DNA of 64,000 nucleotides from Natronosalvus amylolyticus (GTDB lineage Archaea > Halobacteriota > Halobacteria > Halobacteriales > Natrialbaceae): NCBI RefSeq assembly GCF_024298845.1, contig NZ_CP101156.1:620001-684000 (forward strand), in the 5' to 3' direction. Below are positions 46,121 through 54,617 of this stretch, piece by piece. The notes beneath the pieces are model-generated. The model saw only the letters and a list, made by a program, of their open reading frames with translations, was not told the origin of the DNA and did not search any database. Every line of letters starts with the position of its first letter. Positions within the stretch are counted from its first letter, which is position 1. The position numbers and the translations under genes were made by a program.

Positions 46121-46515
46121 ACGACGTAATTCAATTGGGAGGTACTATTTCATAACGTTTTCCATCAGATGCTGCCGATAAACCGGTTCGGTACCCGCAG
46201 TCGGGGTCGATTGTGATGGCGGTAGTGTCGTATCGACTGGATTGGCGATTCACCCAGCGGTTGAAATACCAGAATGATCGAACTGTGGTGACTTTACTTT
46301 CGTTTTCACGACGCTCGAGCACAGCAGACGTTGAAACACATTTTCCCTGCTACCTTTCCAAACGTCGAGCGATGCGTGGAACGAATACTTGCAATCGGTT
46401 GCACGCATCGGCTCAGGTGTAGAATGCTGGTCGTGGTCAGGGGCCGGTGCCGTGAGACGCAAATCGTCCACACACCTTCGCATGGTTTAAGAGCACGCTG
46501 GCAGACTGACGAAGT
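46121..46515. other. Divergent promoter region between the GH13 gene and proS
   Basis: 395 bp. An 8-bp inverted repeat GATGCGTG (46371-46378) and CACGCATC (46402-46409) lies about 110 bp before proS, and the TATA-like GTTTAAG at 46485-46491 precedes the proS start by 28 nt. Small ORFs on both strands lack coding character. Confidence 0.5.
46485..46491 (+). promoter_or_regulatory. TATA-like box of proS
   Basis: GTTTAAG is centred 28 nt before the ATG at 46516; this fits a leaderless or very short leader transcript. Confidence 0.45.
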
Positions 46516-48003
46516 ATGAGCAACGAATCTCAGGAACTCGGCATTACCGAGTCCAAGAATCATCGACCCGGTGAGTGGTACGCCGAGGTCGTTCAAAAGG
46601 CAGACCTGGCCGACTACGCGCCCATGGGCGGATTTATCGTCACGAAACCTCGTGGCTACGCCCTCTGGGAATCGATTCAGGACACGCTCGACGGCTGGTT
46701 CAAAGACACCGGCGTCACGAACGCGTACTTCCCCCTGTTCATCCCCGAAAGCTACCTCGAGCGGGAGAAAGACATCGTCGAAGGATTCGACCCCGAGGTT
46801 GCCTGGGTCACCCAGGGTGGGCACAACGAACTCGAGGAACGACTCGCTGTGCGCCCGACGAGCGAGTCCATCATCGCACCGTTTATGTCTCAGTGGACGC
46901 GGAGCCACCGCGACCTGCCGATGCGACTCAACCAGTGGTGCTCGGTGGTTCGGTGGGAGGCGACGGACACCAAACCCTTCTTCCGCACCAAGGAGTTCCT
47001 CTGGCAGGAAGGCCACACCGCCCACGAGACCGACCAGGAGGCCTGGGACGAGGTCTGGACTCGACTCGAGCAGTACGCCGACCTCTACGAAGAGCATCTC
47101 GCGATTCCTGTCTTGAAAGGGAAAAAGCCCGAACACGACAAGTTCCCCGGCGCGGATACGACGACGACCGTCGAGTGTCTGATGCCCGACGGCAAATCGG
47201 TCCAGGGCGGGACGAGTCATCACCTCGGGCAGAGCTTTGCCGACGCGTTCGACATCACGTTCGCCGACGAAGACGAAACCGAACAAACCGCCTACACCAC
47301 CTCCTGGGGACTGTCCTGGCGGGCACTCGGGGCACTCATTATGACCCACTCGGACGATCAGGGCCTCGTGTTGCCACCAACCATCGCACCCACGCAGGTC
47401 GTCATCGTCCCAATCTGGCAAGCTGACAACGAAGACGAAGTGCTCGCGTACGCAAATGAGGTTGCCGAAGAACTCGAGGAAGCAGGTATCCGCGTCGAAC
47501 TCGACGACCGCGACGAGCGCAATCCCGGCTTCAAGTTCAACGAACACGAACTCGAGGGGGTCCCGCTGCGGATTGAGATCGGCCCGAACGAGGCTACAGA
47601 CGGCGAGGTAACGCTCGTTCACCGTCCGGATAACGAGAAAGTCGTCGAGAGTCGCAAGGGCGTCGCCGAAACCGTCGACGACCACCTCGAGACGGTCTAC
47701 GACAAACTCTACACGGCGGCCGAAGAAACCCTCGAGGCAAACGTCCGGACCGCAGACAGCCCCGAAGACATTATGGGAACGATCGGACGACACGGCGGCT
47801 ACGTCAAAGTCCCGTGGTGTGGCGATCAGGCGTGTGAAGAAGTGATCAAAGAGAAAGTGGCCGCCGAAATCGTCCTCCAGCCCCTGGCTGAAGAGAGCCC
47901 GGAAACTGACGGAACGCCGGTAGCACCCGAGGACGACGACGCCTGCTGTACGATCTGCGGGGAGTCTGCAGATCAGGTTGCCTATTTCGCGCGCACCTAC
48001 TAA
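46516..48003 (+). CDS. proS: Proline-tRNA ligase (archaeal/eukaryotic type)
   Basis: 495 residues. Class II synthetase: motif 1 region GWFKDTGVTNAYFPLFIPESY, motif 2 RLNQWCSVVRWEATDTKPFFRTKEFLWQEGHTAH, motif 3 TTSWGLSWRALGALIMTHSDDQGLVLPP. The anticodon domain begins TQVVIVPIWQADNEDEVL. The C-terminal zinc-binding extension typical of archaeal/eukaryotic ProRS is present: VPWCGDQACEE and DACCTICGESADQVAYFARTY. It charges tRNA-Pro with proline; the window also has a tRNA-Pro(GGG) gene at 11408. No insertion editing domain. Confidence 0.97.
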   Translation: MSNESQELGITESKNHRPGEWYAEVVQKADLADYAPMGGFIVTKPRGYALWESIQDTLDGWFKDTGVTNAYFPLFIPESYLEREKDIVEGFDPEVAWVTQGGHNELEERLAVRPTSESIIAPFMSQWTRSHRDLPMRLNQWCSVVRWEATDTKPFFRTKEFLWQEGHTAHETDQEAWDEVWTRLEQYADLYEEHLAIPVLKGKKPEHDKFPGADTTTTVECLMPDGKSVQGGTSHHLGQSFADAFDITFADEDETEQTAYTTSWGLSWRALGALIMTHSDDQGLVLPPTIAPTQVVIVPIWQADNEDEVLAYANEVAEELEEAGIRVELDDRDERNPGFKFNEHELEGVPLRIEIGPNEATDGEVTLVHRPDNEKVVESRKGVAETVDDHLETVYDKLYTAAEETLEANVRTADSPEDIMGTIGRHGGYVKVPWCGDQACEEVIKEKVAAEIVLQPLAEESPETDGTPVAPEDDDACCTICGESADQVAYFARTY

Positions 48004-48182
48004 CGCGCTCGATTAGGCTATTCGAAGGTATGGGTTAGCTGAAGTAGAGGGCGCTAAGCCCCCTTCCTCAGGGAACGAGCCGAAGGCGAGTGAGCAGGGA
48101 GGGGATACAGTGCCCGCCCGACTCACAACCACTCTAATCAGAGCAGTTAACTAACTATAATCCAAAGACGAAAGCAAGTCGC

Positions 48183-49493
48183 ATGAAGTACAGTCCAAAA
48201 TATCGACTCTTCCCGACGAGCGAACAGCGGGAGAGACTCGACTGGACTCGTAACACCGTGCGACAACTCTACAACCACGCACTCCACGAATTCAACAAGA
48301 TACCAGAAGACGACGGAACGCTTCGACAGCGTGTCTGGCAAGTCCGAGACGACCTACCCAGACTCAAACAACAGTGGAACGACCTGAAACAAGTCTACTC
48401 CACCGTGTTACAGAAAGCCGTCGAACGCATCCGAACCAACATCAACAACCTCGGCAAACTGAAAGCCAAAGGATACAGCGTTGGCTCGTTGAACTGGAAG
48501 AAACCACGTGAGTACCGGAGTTTCACGTATCGGCAATCGGGCTTCGAACTCGACACCAAGAGTGGCCCGAGAGACCGAGCAATTCTGAGACTCAAAAAGG
48601 TTCGCGGTGAAACCCTCGAAATACCAATCCGACTCCACCGAAACCTCCCAAAGCACGACGCTATCAAAGAGGTCACGGTGAAGAAAGAGCCGACTGGCGC
48701 GTGGTACGTCTCGTTCTGCATCAGTACTGAGGAACCAGAGAAACCAGACCCAGAAGCCATCGATGCAGAGGACACGGTTGGTCTCGACCTCGGTGTGCTC
48801 AACTTCGTTCACGATTCTGACGGGCTTTCCATTGGGCGACTCGACTTATCAGATGAGCGAGAGCGACTCGAACACGAGCAACGCTCGCTCTCTCGCAAGC
48901 AATATGAGTCGAACAACTGGGAGAAACAACGCCGTCGAGTGGCCGAGGTTCACGCTCGAATGTCGAACAAGAAGCGCGATTACAAGCACAAGCTCGCGCA
49001 CTTTTACGCGACAGCGTACGACGCTGTGTTCGTTGAGAACCTCGACGTGAAGTCGATGCTCGAATCCGAGGGGAACGCTCGGAACAAATCCGAGGTCGGA
49101 TGGAGCGATTTCCGTTCGATTCTTGAACACCACTGTGACAAGCACGGCACACACTACGTGGAAGTGACTGCTCGCGGCACGACGAAAGAATGTGCGTGTT
49201 GTGGGGTAGAGACTGCGAAGCCGCTGTGGGTTCGCGAACACTCGTGCCCATCGTGTGGGTTCGAGTTGGATAGAGATTGGAACGCCGCATTGAACGTGAA
49301 ATCGCGTGGTCTGGAGAAACTAGGAGTGGTTCACTCCAAAGGTACGCCTGTGAAGACTGCGACCGTCCTCAGAACCGTCGGTTCTGATGGGCCGCACGAG
49401 AACGGAGTTCTCGTGGACGCTGTGGACGCTCGTTCTGTGTCTGCAAGTCGTGTCGTTGAAACAGGAAGCTCCTGCCTCAAGGAAGCCGTGTAA
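48183..49493 (+). CDS. tnpB: TnpB, RNA-guided nuclease of IS1341-type element, copy 3
   Basis: 436 residues. Active site intact: Asp 202 (VGLDLGVLNF), Glu 285 (VFVENLDVK) and Asp about 365 (DRDWNAALN), with zinc ribbon Cys 337, 340, 355 and 358. Co-linear with copy 2 over almost its whole length; the C-terminus diverges and the stop TAA lies in the hairpin loop of the right-end RNA, whereas copy 2 reads through to a later TAG. No companion TnpA is present. Confidence 0.94.
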   Translation: MKYSPKYRLFPTSEQRERLDWTRNTVRQLYNHALHEFNKIPEDDGTLRQRVWQVRDDLPRLKQQWNDLKQVYSTVLQKAVERIRTNINNLGKLKAKGYSVGSLNWKKPREYRSFTYRQSGFELDTKSGPRDRAILRLKKVRGETLEIPIRLHRNLPKHDAIKEVTVKKEPTGAWYVSFCISTEEPEKPDPEAIDAEDTVGLDLGVLNFVHDSDGLSIGRLDLSDERERLEHEQRSLSRKQYESNNWEKQRRRVAEVHARMSNKKRDYKHKLAHFYATAYDAVFVENLDVKSMLESEGNARNKSEVGWSDFRSILEHHCDKHGTHYVEVTARGTTKECACCGVETAKPLWVREHSCPSCGFELDRDWNAALNVKSRGLEKLGVVHSKGTPVKTATVLRTVGSDGPHENGVLVDAVDARSVSASRVVETGSSCLKEAV

Positions 49494-49520
49494 GCGGCAG
49501 AGTAGGCAGGAGTAGTTCAC
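49459..49520 (+). ncRNA. Predicted omega-RNA scaffold of TnpB element 3
   Basis: Stem CTCCTGCC (49469-49476) with GGCAGGAG (49505-49512), enclosing a small hairpin GCCG/CGGC (49485-49488 with 49495-49498). It ends GTAGTTCAC at 49520; the following bases CAGACAGAATCGAGAGCAAG would form the guide. Compared with element 2, three stem pairs change on both sides while pairing is kept. Confidence 0.65.
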
Positions 49521-50000
49521 CAGACAGAATCGAGAGCAAGTTTGCTACCCATTCTCGTGAAATAATCACCGACCCTAATTCTTTAGCCCCATAATGGATA
49601 AGGTCCTAACTCACTCTTTCAAACGTGGTGTTCATCCAATGGGTGGACACTACGTGCCTCTGACACTTTCTGCGTGGGTGTAGTAGACTCGAGCGATGAG
49701 CCTGTAGTGAGAACAACACGATATGATCTCGTGTGGGTTTTGACGACTATGCCACGTTTCCTATCAGCCAATAAATATTTCTCAACCATCTCCACACAAT
49801 GGTTGACATAAATAATGCGGAATGTCGAATGTGACGAAACTACCACCCCCGTCCCAGGGAGAGCTGTTTATCCACACTCGAGTGAATCTTTGCTGTACGT
49901 TCGTCCGATACCCATACACCTTATACACGCTTATATGTGTTATTAATACCCTTAGCCATTATGGAGTAACGTCTTATCCCAGGATTGGCCAGTAGTTTGT
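49521..50000. other. AT-rich region upstream of gltB
   Basis: 480 bp of unusually low GC content. It has several TATA-like motifs near 49918-49950 (TTATACAC, TTATATGTG, TATTAATAC), the last about 50 bases before the gltB start, suggesting a regulated promoter. No ORF, RNA gene or clear repeat was recognised. Confidence 0.5.
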
Positions 50001-53000
50001 ATGCCACAGCCACACATATCCGACGATACGTCCCAGGGTCTCGCCGATCCCCAGGACGACCGCTCGAACTGCGGCGTCGGGGTCATCATGGATCTCGATG
50101 GCGGGTCGAGTCACGAAACCGTCTCAGACGCACTCGACTTGCTCATCAATCTCGAACATCGCGGCACTACGGGGGCGGAGAAAGACACCGGCGACGGGGC
50201 CGGAATCATGGTACAGACCCCGGACGCGTTTTTCCAGCACGTTCTCGATATCGACCTCCCTGATCTGTATGCTGTCGGTTCACTGTTTCTTCCGTCTGAT
50301 GATGCCGCTCGAGAAGCCATCGTCCCGATCGTGGAAACAGTGTTCGAGGAGTACGGTCTCGATGTGCTAACCTGGCGTGACGTCCCGACGAACAACGACG
50401 GCCTGGGAAAGACGGCTCTCGAGTCGGAACCTGACGTCTGGCAAGTGGTGGTTGTACCCGATGATACAATCGACCGCGAAACGTTCGACCGCCGCCTGTA
50501 CGTCGCCCGTCGAGCAGTGGAAAATCGCATCGAAGCGAGCGAAATCGACAACAGCGAACGGTTCTACATCTGCTCGCTCGATTCGAAAACGCTCGTCTAC
50601 AAAGGCCTGCTCAAGGGCGAACAGGTCCCGACGTACTATCCCGACCTCTCCGATGACCGATTCGCGTCGACGTTTGCCATGGTTCACGAGCGATTCTCGA
50701 CGAACACGCTCGGAGCCTGGCACCTGGCCCACCCATACCGGAACGTCGTCCACAACGGTGAGTTCAACACCATTCAGGGGAACGTCAACTGGATGCGCGC
50801 ACGAGAAACCGATCTCGAGAGCGAGGTTATCGACGATCTCGAGGCCGTCAAACCCATAATCAACGATCCGGACCAGTCGGACACGGCAAGCGTTGACAAC
50901 GCCCTCGAGTTGCTCATGCAAGACGGCCGTGACCTGGCACACGCCCTGCGGATGCTCGTTCCGGAGGCGTGGCGCGGTGACGACTCGATGGACCGGGCAC
51001 GCAAAGACTGGTACGACTTCCACGCCTCGCTCATCGAGCCCTGGGACGGCCCTGCACTGGTCGCCGCAACGGACGGCGAGCGCGTCGGTGCCGTCCTCGA
51101 CCGCAACGGACTTCGCCCCTGTCGGTACGACATCACGACGGACAACACACTGATCGTCGCCAGTGAAGCGGGCGCACTCGAGACCCCACCCGAACAGATC
51201 GAGTCGCGTGGTCGACTCCAGCCGGGACAGCTCTTCCTGGCCGATCCAGCGGAAGGTCGCGTGATTCCGGACGACGAAGTGTTCGAGGACCTCGTCGACG
51301 ACCGCTACGGCGAGTGGGTTCACGATCAACAGGTACACATCGACGAAATCACCGGCTCGAGTGAGCGAGCGCCCCAAAAAGCAGTTCCAGCGCTTCGGCC
51401 ACACCAGGCCGCCTTCGGCTACACCTACGACGAACTCGAGAATATGATCGAGCCGATGACCCAGAAAGGGAAAGACCCAGTCGGGTCGATGGGCGATGAC
51501 ACGCCGCTTTCGGTACTGACGGAGTTCAACCGACCGCTGTTCTCGTACTTCAAGCAGCTGTTCGCCCAGGTGACGAATCCGCCGCTCGATTACATCCGGG
51601 AGGAACTCGTCACTTCGATGGAATCGCGTATCGGTCACCAGCGTAACCTACTCGCAGAATCGTCCGAGCACGCCCGCCAACTGGTCGTCGATTCGCCGGT
51701 GCTGACGGACACCCAGTTCGAAGCCCTCTGCGACTGCGATCGAAACGACATCACGGCTGCGACGGTCGACATCACGTACGAGCGAGCTGACATCGACACC
51801 GAAGACGGTGTGACCGGCAAAGCGCTCGAGGCCGCAATAGAACGCGCCAGAGCCGACGCCGTCGAAGCAATCGAAGCCGGACACGACGTCGTCGTTCTCT
51901 CAGACCGTGGCGTCGACGCGGACCGGGTCGCGGTCCCGAGCTTGCTCGCGACCGGAGCCGTCCACCACCACCTCGTTCGGAACGGCCTCCGAAACCACGC
52001 CGGTATCGTCGTCGAATCCGCAGATCCACGAACGGTCCACCAGTTCGCGACGCTCGTCGGCTACGGGGCGGACGCGATAAACCCGTACCTCGCCTACCAG
52101 ACAATCGAAGACATCACTGCAGGGCCTGACGGCGCAGACATCGAGGTGGCCATCGACGCCTACGTGGGCGCACTCGAAGACGGCATCCTCAAGACGATGG
52201 CCAAGATGGGCATCTCGACCATCGAGAGCTACCAGGGTGCCCAGATTTTCGAAGCCGTCGGCCTCGACTCGAGTCTCGTGGACGAATACTTCGAAGGCAC
52301 GGAGAACCGGACCGAAGGTATCGGACTAGCCGAAATCGAGGCTGACCTCCTCGAGCGTCACGACGCAGCGTTCGACGTCGACGAAACCAAACTCGAGCGC
52401 CAGGGCGAATTCGAACACCGAACGGACGGCATCAAACATCAGTGGAACCCACAGACCGTCGGTACGCTCCAGCAAGCCGTCCGGTCGGGCGATTACGAGC
52501 GCTACCAGGAGTTCGCCGAACTGATCAACGACCAGTCGACGGAGTTACAGACGCTTCGGGGCCTGCTCGAATTCGACTCCGACCGAGACCCGATTCCGAT
52601 CGAGGAAGTCGAACCGGTGACTGATATCGTCGAACGATTCTCGACGGCCGCAATGAGCCTTGGCAGCCTCTCACCGGAGGCTCACGAGAACAACTCGGTC
52701 GCGATGAACCGAATCGGCGGTAAGTCCAACTCCGGCGAAGGTGGCGAGCCGCCGGAACGATTCGGCACCGAACGCGAGTGTAACGTCAAGCAGGTCGCCT
52801 CAGGACGATTCGGCGTCACGAGTACGTACCTCTCGAGTGCCGACGAGCTACAGATCAAGATGGCACAGGGCTCGAAACCCGGCGAAGGTGGCCACCTCCC
52901 CGGTTCGAAGGTCAACGAGATGATCGCTCACGTCAGGAAATCGACTCCAGGCGTTGGCCTCATTTCTCCGCCGCCCTTGCACGACATCTACTCTATCGAG

Positions 53001-54560
53001 GACCTCAAACAGCTGATTCACGACCTCAAAACCGCAAACGAGGACGCAGATATCAACGTCAAACTGGTTTCCGAAGCGGGCATTGGGACCATCGCAGCGG
53101 GCGTCGCCAAAGCGAACGCAGACGTCGTCCACATCTCCGGTCACTCGGGCGGCACCGGGGCGTCGCCGCGCACCTCGATCAAACACGCCGGCCTCCCGTG
53201 GGAACTCGGATTGGCCGAAGCCAACCAGATGCTCTGTGCAACCGGGCTACGTGATCGAATCCGCGTCTCCACCGACGGCGGGATGAAAACGGGCCGTGAC
53301 GTCGCTGTTGCCGCCCTGCTCGGCGCAGAGGAGTACATCTTCGGGACCGCCAGTCTCGTCGCGGAGGGATGTGTGATGGCCCGTCAGTGCCACAAAAACA
53401 CCTGCCCGGTCGGCATCGCGACCCAGCGTGGCGACCTCCGGAAGCGCTTCCCGGGCGAACCCGACAACGTGATCAACTACATGACGTTCATCGCCCAGGA
53501 ACTGCGCGAGATCATGGCCGAACTCGGCTTCCAAACCGTCGAGGAGATGATCGGTCACGTCGAGGTTCTCTCACAGCGCGAGGATGTTGCGCATCCGAAA
53601 GCACGACGCGTCGACCTCTCCGGTGTCCTCGCCACCCCGGAAGGCGACGTCAGAACCAAGATCAGCGAACAGGACCACGAACTCGAGGACCAACTCGACC
53701 GGACGCTCATCGATCAGGCACGCGATGCGATCGATACCCAGGAGCCCACCACGCTCTCGACGTCGATTTCGAACGTCGACCGCGCCGTCGGAGCCATGCT
53801 CTCGAACCGGGTTACGAGTCGCTATGGCGAACCCGGGCTCCCCGAGGATACGCTCACGATCGACCTCGAAGGCACGGCCGGGCAGAGTTTCGGCGCGTTC
53901 CTCGCCAACGGCGTCTCCCTCCACCTCGAGGGAAGTGCCAACGACTACGTCGGCAAGGGACTCTCCGGCGGCAAGGTAACCGTTCGGACTCCCGAAACGG
54001 CGACGTACGACCCACTGGAGAACGTCGCCATCGGCAACGTTGCTCTGTACGGCGCCACTGGTGGTGAAGCCTACATCAACGGCGTTGCCGGCGAACGGTT
54101 CGCCGTCCGTAACTCCGCCGCGAAGGCCGTCGTCGAAGGCGTCGGTGACCACGGCTGTGAGTACATGACTGGCGGGGTCGTCGCCGTACTCGGTGAAACT
54201 GGCAAGAACTTCGCCGCCGGTATGTCCGGCGGTGTGGCCTACGTGTTCGATCCGGAATCGGAACTCGCAGCCAAAGCCAACACCGGCATGGTGTCGCTCT
54301 ACGACGAACTGGACGAATCCGACGAGGCCATCCTCGAGCGACTCATCGAGAACCACGTCGCCTACACCGGCTCCGAACGCGGCCAGGCCCTGCTCGAAGA
54401 CTGGGATGGCGCACTCGAGGCGTTCGTGAAGGTCATGCCCGACGCCTACCACCAGGCGATCACCGAAGACGGTCGTGACGACGTCCGCGCTGAGCTGCCA
54501 GAAACGCCAGAAACGCCAGTCCAACCCGAGTCGACCGGCTACGCGGCCAGCGACGACTGA
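50001..54560 (+). CDS. gltB: Glutamate synthase large subunit (alpha)
   Basis: 1519 residues. Transfers the amide of glutamine to 2-oxoglutarate to give two glutamates. The N-terminal glutaminase domain has the nucleophile Cys 24 in SNCGVGVIMDL, after a 23-residue presequence that must be removed, and EHRGTTGAEKDTGDGAG follows. The central domain precedes the FMN-binding synthase barrel (EAHENNSVAMNRIGGKSNSGEGGEPPERF, SGHSGGTGASP). The 3Fe-4S cysteines are in CVMARQCHKNTCPVG (about 1124-1136). The C-terminal GXGXG beta-helix domain has repeated GGxxG motifs. The NADPH-binding small subunit gltD is not adjacent; it may use ferredoxin or a distant partner. Confidence 0.96.
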   Translation: MPQPHISDDTSQGLADPQDDRSNCGVGVIMDLDGGSSHETVSDALDLLINLEHRGTTGAEKDTGDGAGIMVQTPDAFFQHVLDIDLPDLYAVGSLFLPSDDAAREAIVPIVETVFEEYGLDVLTWRDVPTNNDGLGKTALESEPDVWQVVVVPDDTIDRETFDRRLYVARRAVENRIEASEIDNSERFYICSLDSKTLVYKGLLKGEQVPTYYPDLSDDRFASTFAMVHERFSTNTLGAWHLAHPYRNVVHNGEFNTIQGNVNWMRARETDLESEVIDDLEAVKPIINDPDQSDTASVDNALELLMQDGRDLAHALRMLVPEAWRGDDSMDRARKDWYDFHASLIEPWDGPALVAATDGERVGAVLDRNGLRPCRYDITTDNTLIVASEAGALETPPEQIESRGRLQPGQLFLADPAEGRVIPDDEVFEDLVDDRYGEWVHDQQVHIDEITGSSERAPQKAVPALRPHQAAFGYTYDELENMIEPMTQKGKDPVGSMGDDTPLSVLTEFNRPLFSYFKQLFAQVTNPPLDYIREELVTSMESRIGHQRNLLAESSEHARQLVVDSPVLTDTQFEALCDCDRNDITAATVDITYERADIDTEDGVTGKALEAAIERARADAVEAIEAGHDVVVLSDRGVDADRVAVPSLLATGAVHHHLVRNGLRNHAGIVVESADPRTVHQFATLVGYGADAINPYLAYQTIEDITAGPDGADIEVAIDAYVGALEDGILKTMAKMGISTIESYQGAQIFEAVGLDSSLVDEYFEGTENRTEGIGLAEIEADLLERHDAAFDVDETKLERQGEFEHRTDGIKHQWNPQTVGTLQQAVRSGDYERYQEFAELINDQSTELQTLRGLLEFDSDRDPIPIEEVEPVTDIVERFSTAAMSLGSLSPEAHENNSVAMNRIGGKSNSGEGGEPPERFGTERECNVKQVASGRFGVTSTYLSSADELQIKMAQGSKPGEGGHLPGSKVNEMIAHVRKSTPGVGLISPPPLHDIYSIEDLKQLIHDLKTANEDADINVKLVSEAGIGTIAAGVAKANADVVHISGHSGGTGASPRTSIKHAGLPWELGLAEANQMLCATGLRDRIRVSTDGGMKTGRDVAVAALLGAEEYIFGTASLVAEGCVMARQCHKNTCPVGIATQRGDLRKRFPGEPDNVINYMTFIAQELREIMAELGFQTVEEMIGHVEVLSQREDVAHPKARRVDLSGVLATPEGDVRTKISEQDHELEDQLDRTLIDQARDAIDTQEPTTLSTSISNVDRAVGAMLSNRVTSRYGEPGLPEDTLTIDLEGTAGQSFGAFLANGVSLHLEGSANDYVGKGLSGGKVTVRTPETATYDPLENVAIGNVALYGATGGEAYINGVAGERFAVRNSAAKAVVEGVGDHGCEYMTGGVVAVLGETGKNFAAGMSGGVAYVFDPESELAAKANTGMVSLYDELDESDEAILERLIENHVAYTGSERGQALLEDWDGALEAFVKVMPDAYHQAITEDGRDDVRAELPETPETPVQPESTGYAASDD

Positions 54561-54617
54561 GACGGTATACTGTCTTCTCTCCCGTCAGCCTCCGTTCTTG
54601 TTTCCCTCGAGCAACGA

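Larger units (their letters stand above)
48032..49520 (+). mobile_element. IS1341-type element, TnpB copy 3
   Basis: The left end begins GGGTTAGCTGAA at 48032, followed by GAGGGCGCTAAGCCCCCTTC as in element 2. The right end is GTAGTTCAC at 49520. About 1.49 kb carrying only tnpB, in the opposite orientation to element 2. Confidence 0.7.

Noticed and set aside
46306-47793. 495-residue minus-strand ORF opposite proS
   Set aside because: Antisense to proS, which has all class II synthetase motifs.
50001-54560. GltB as a split or frameshifted gene
   Set aside because: The frame is continuous with all domains in order; only the absence of an adjacent gltD is notable.
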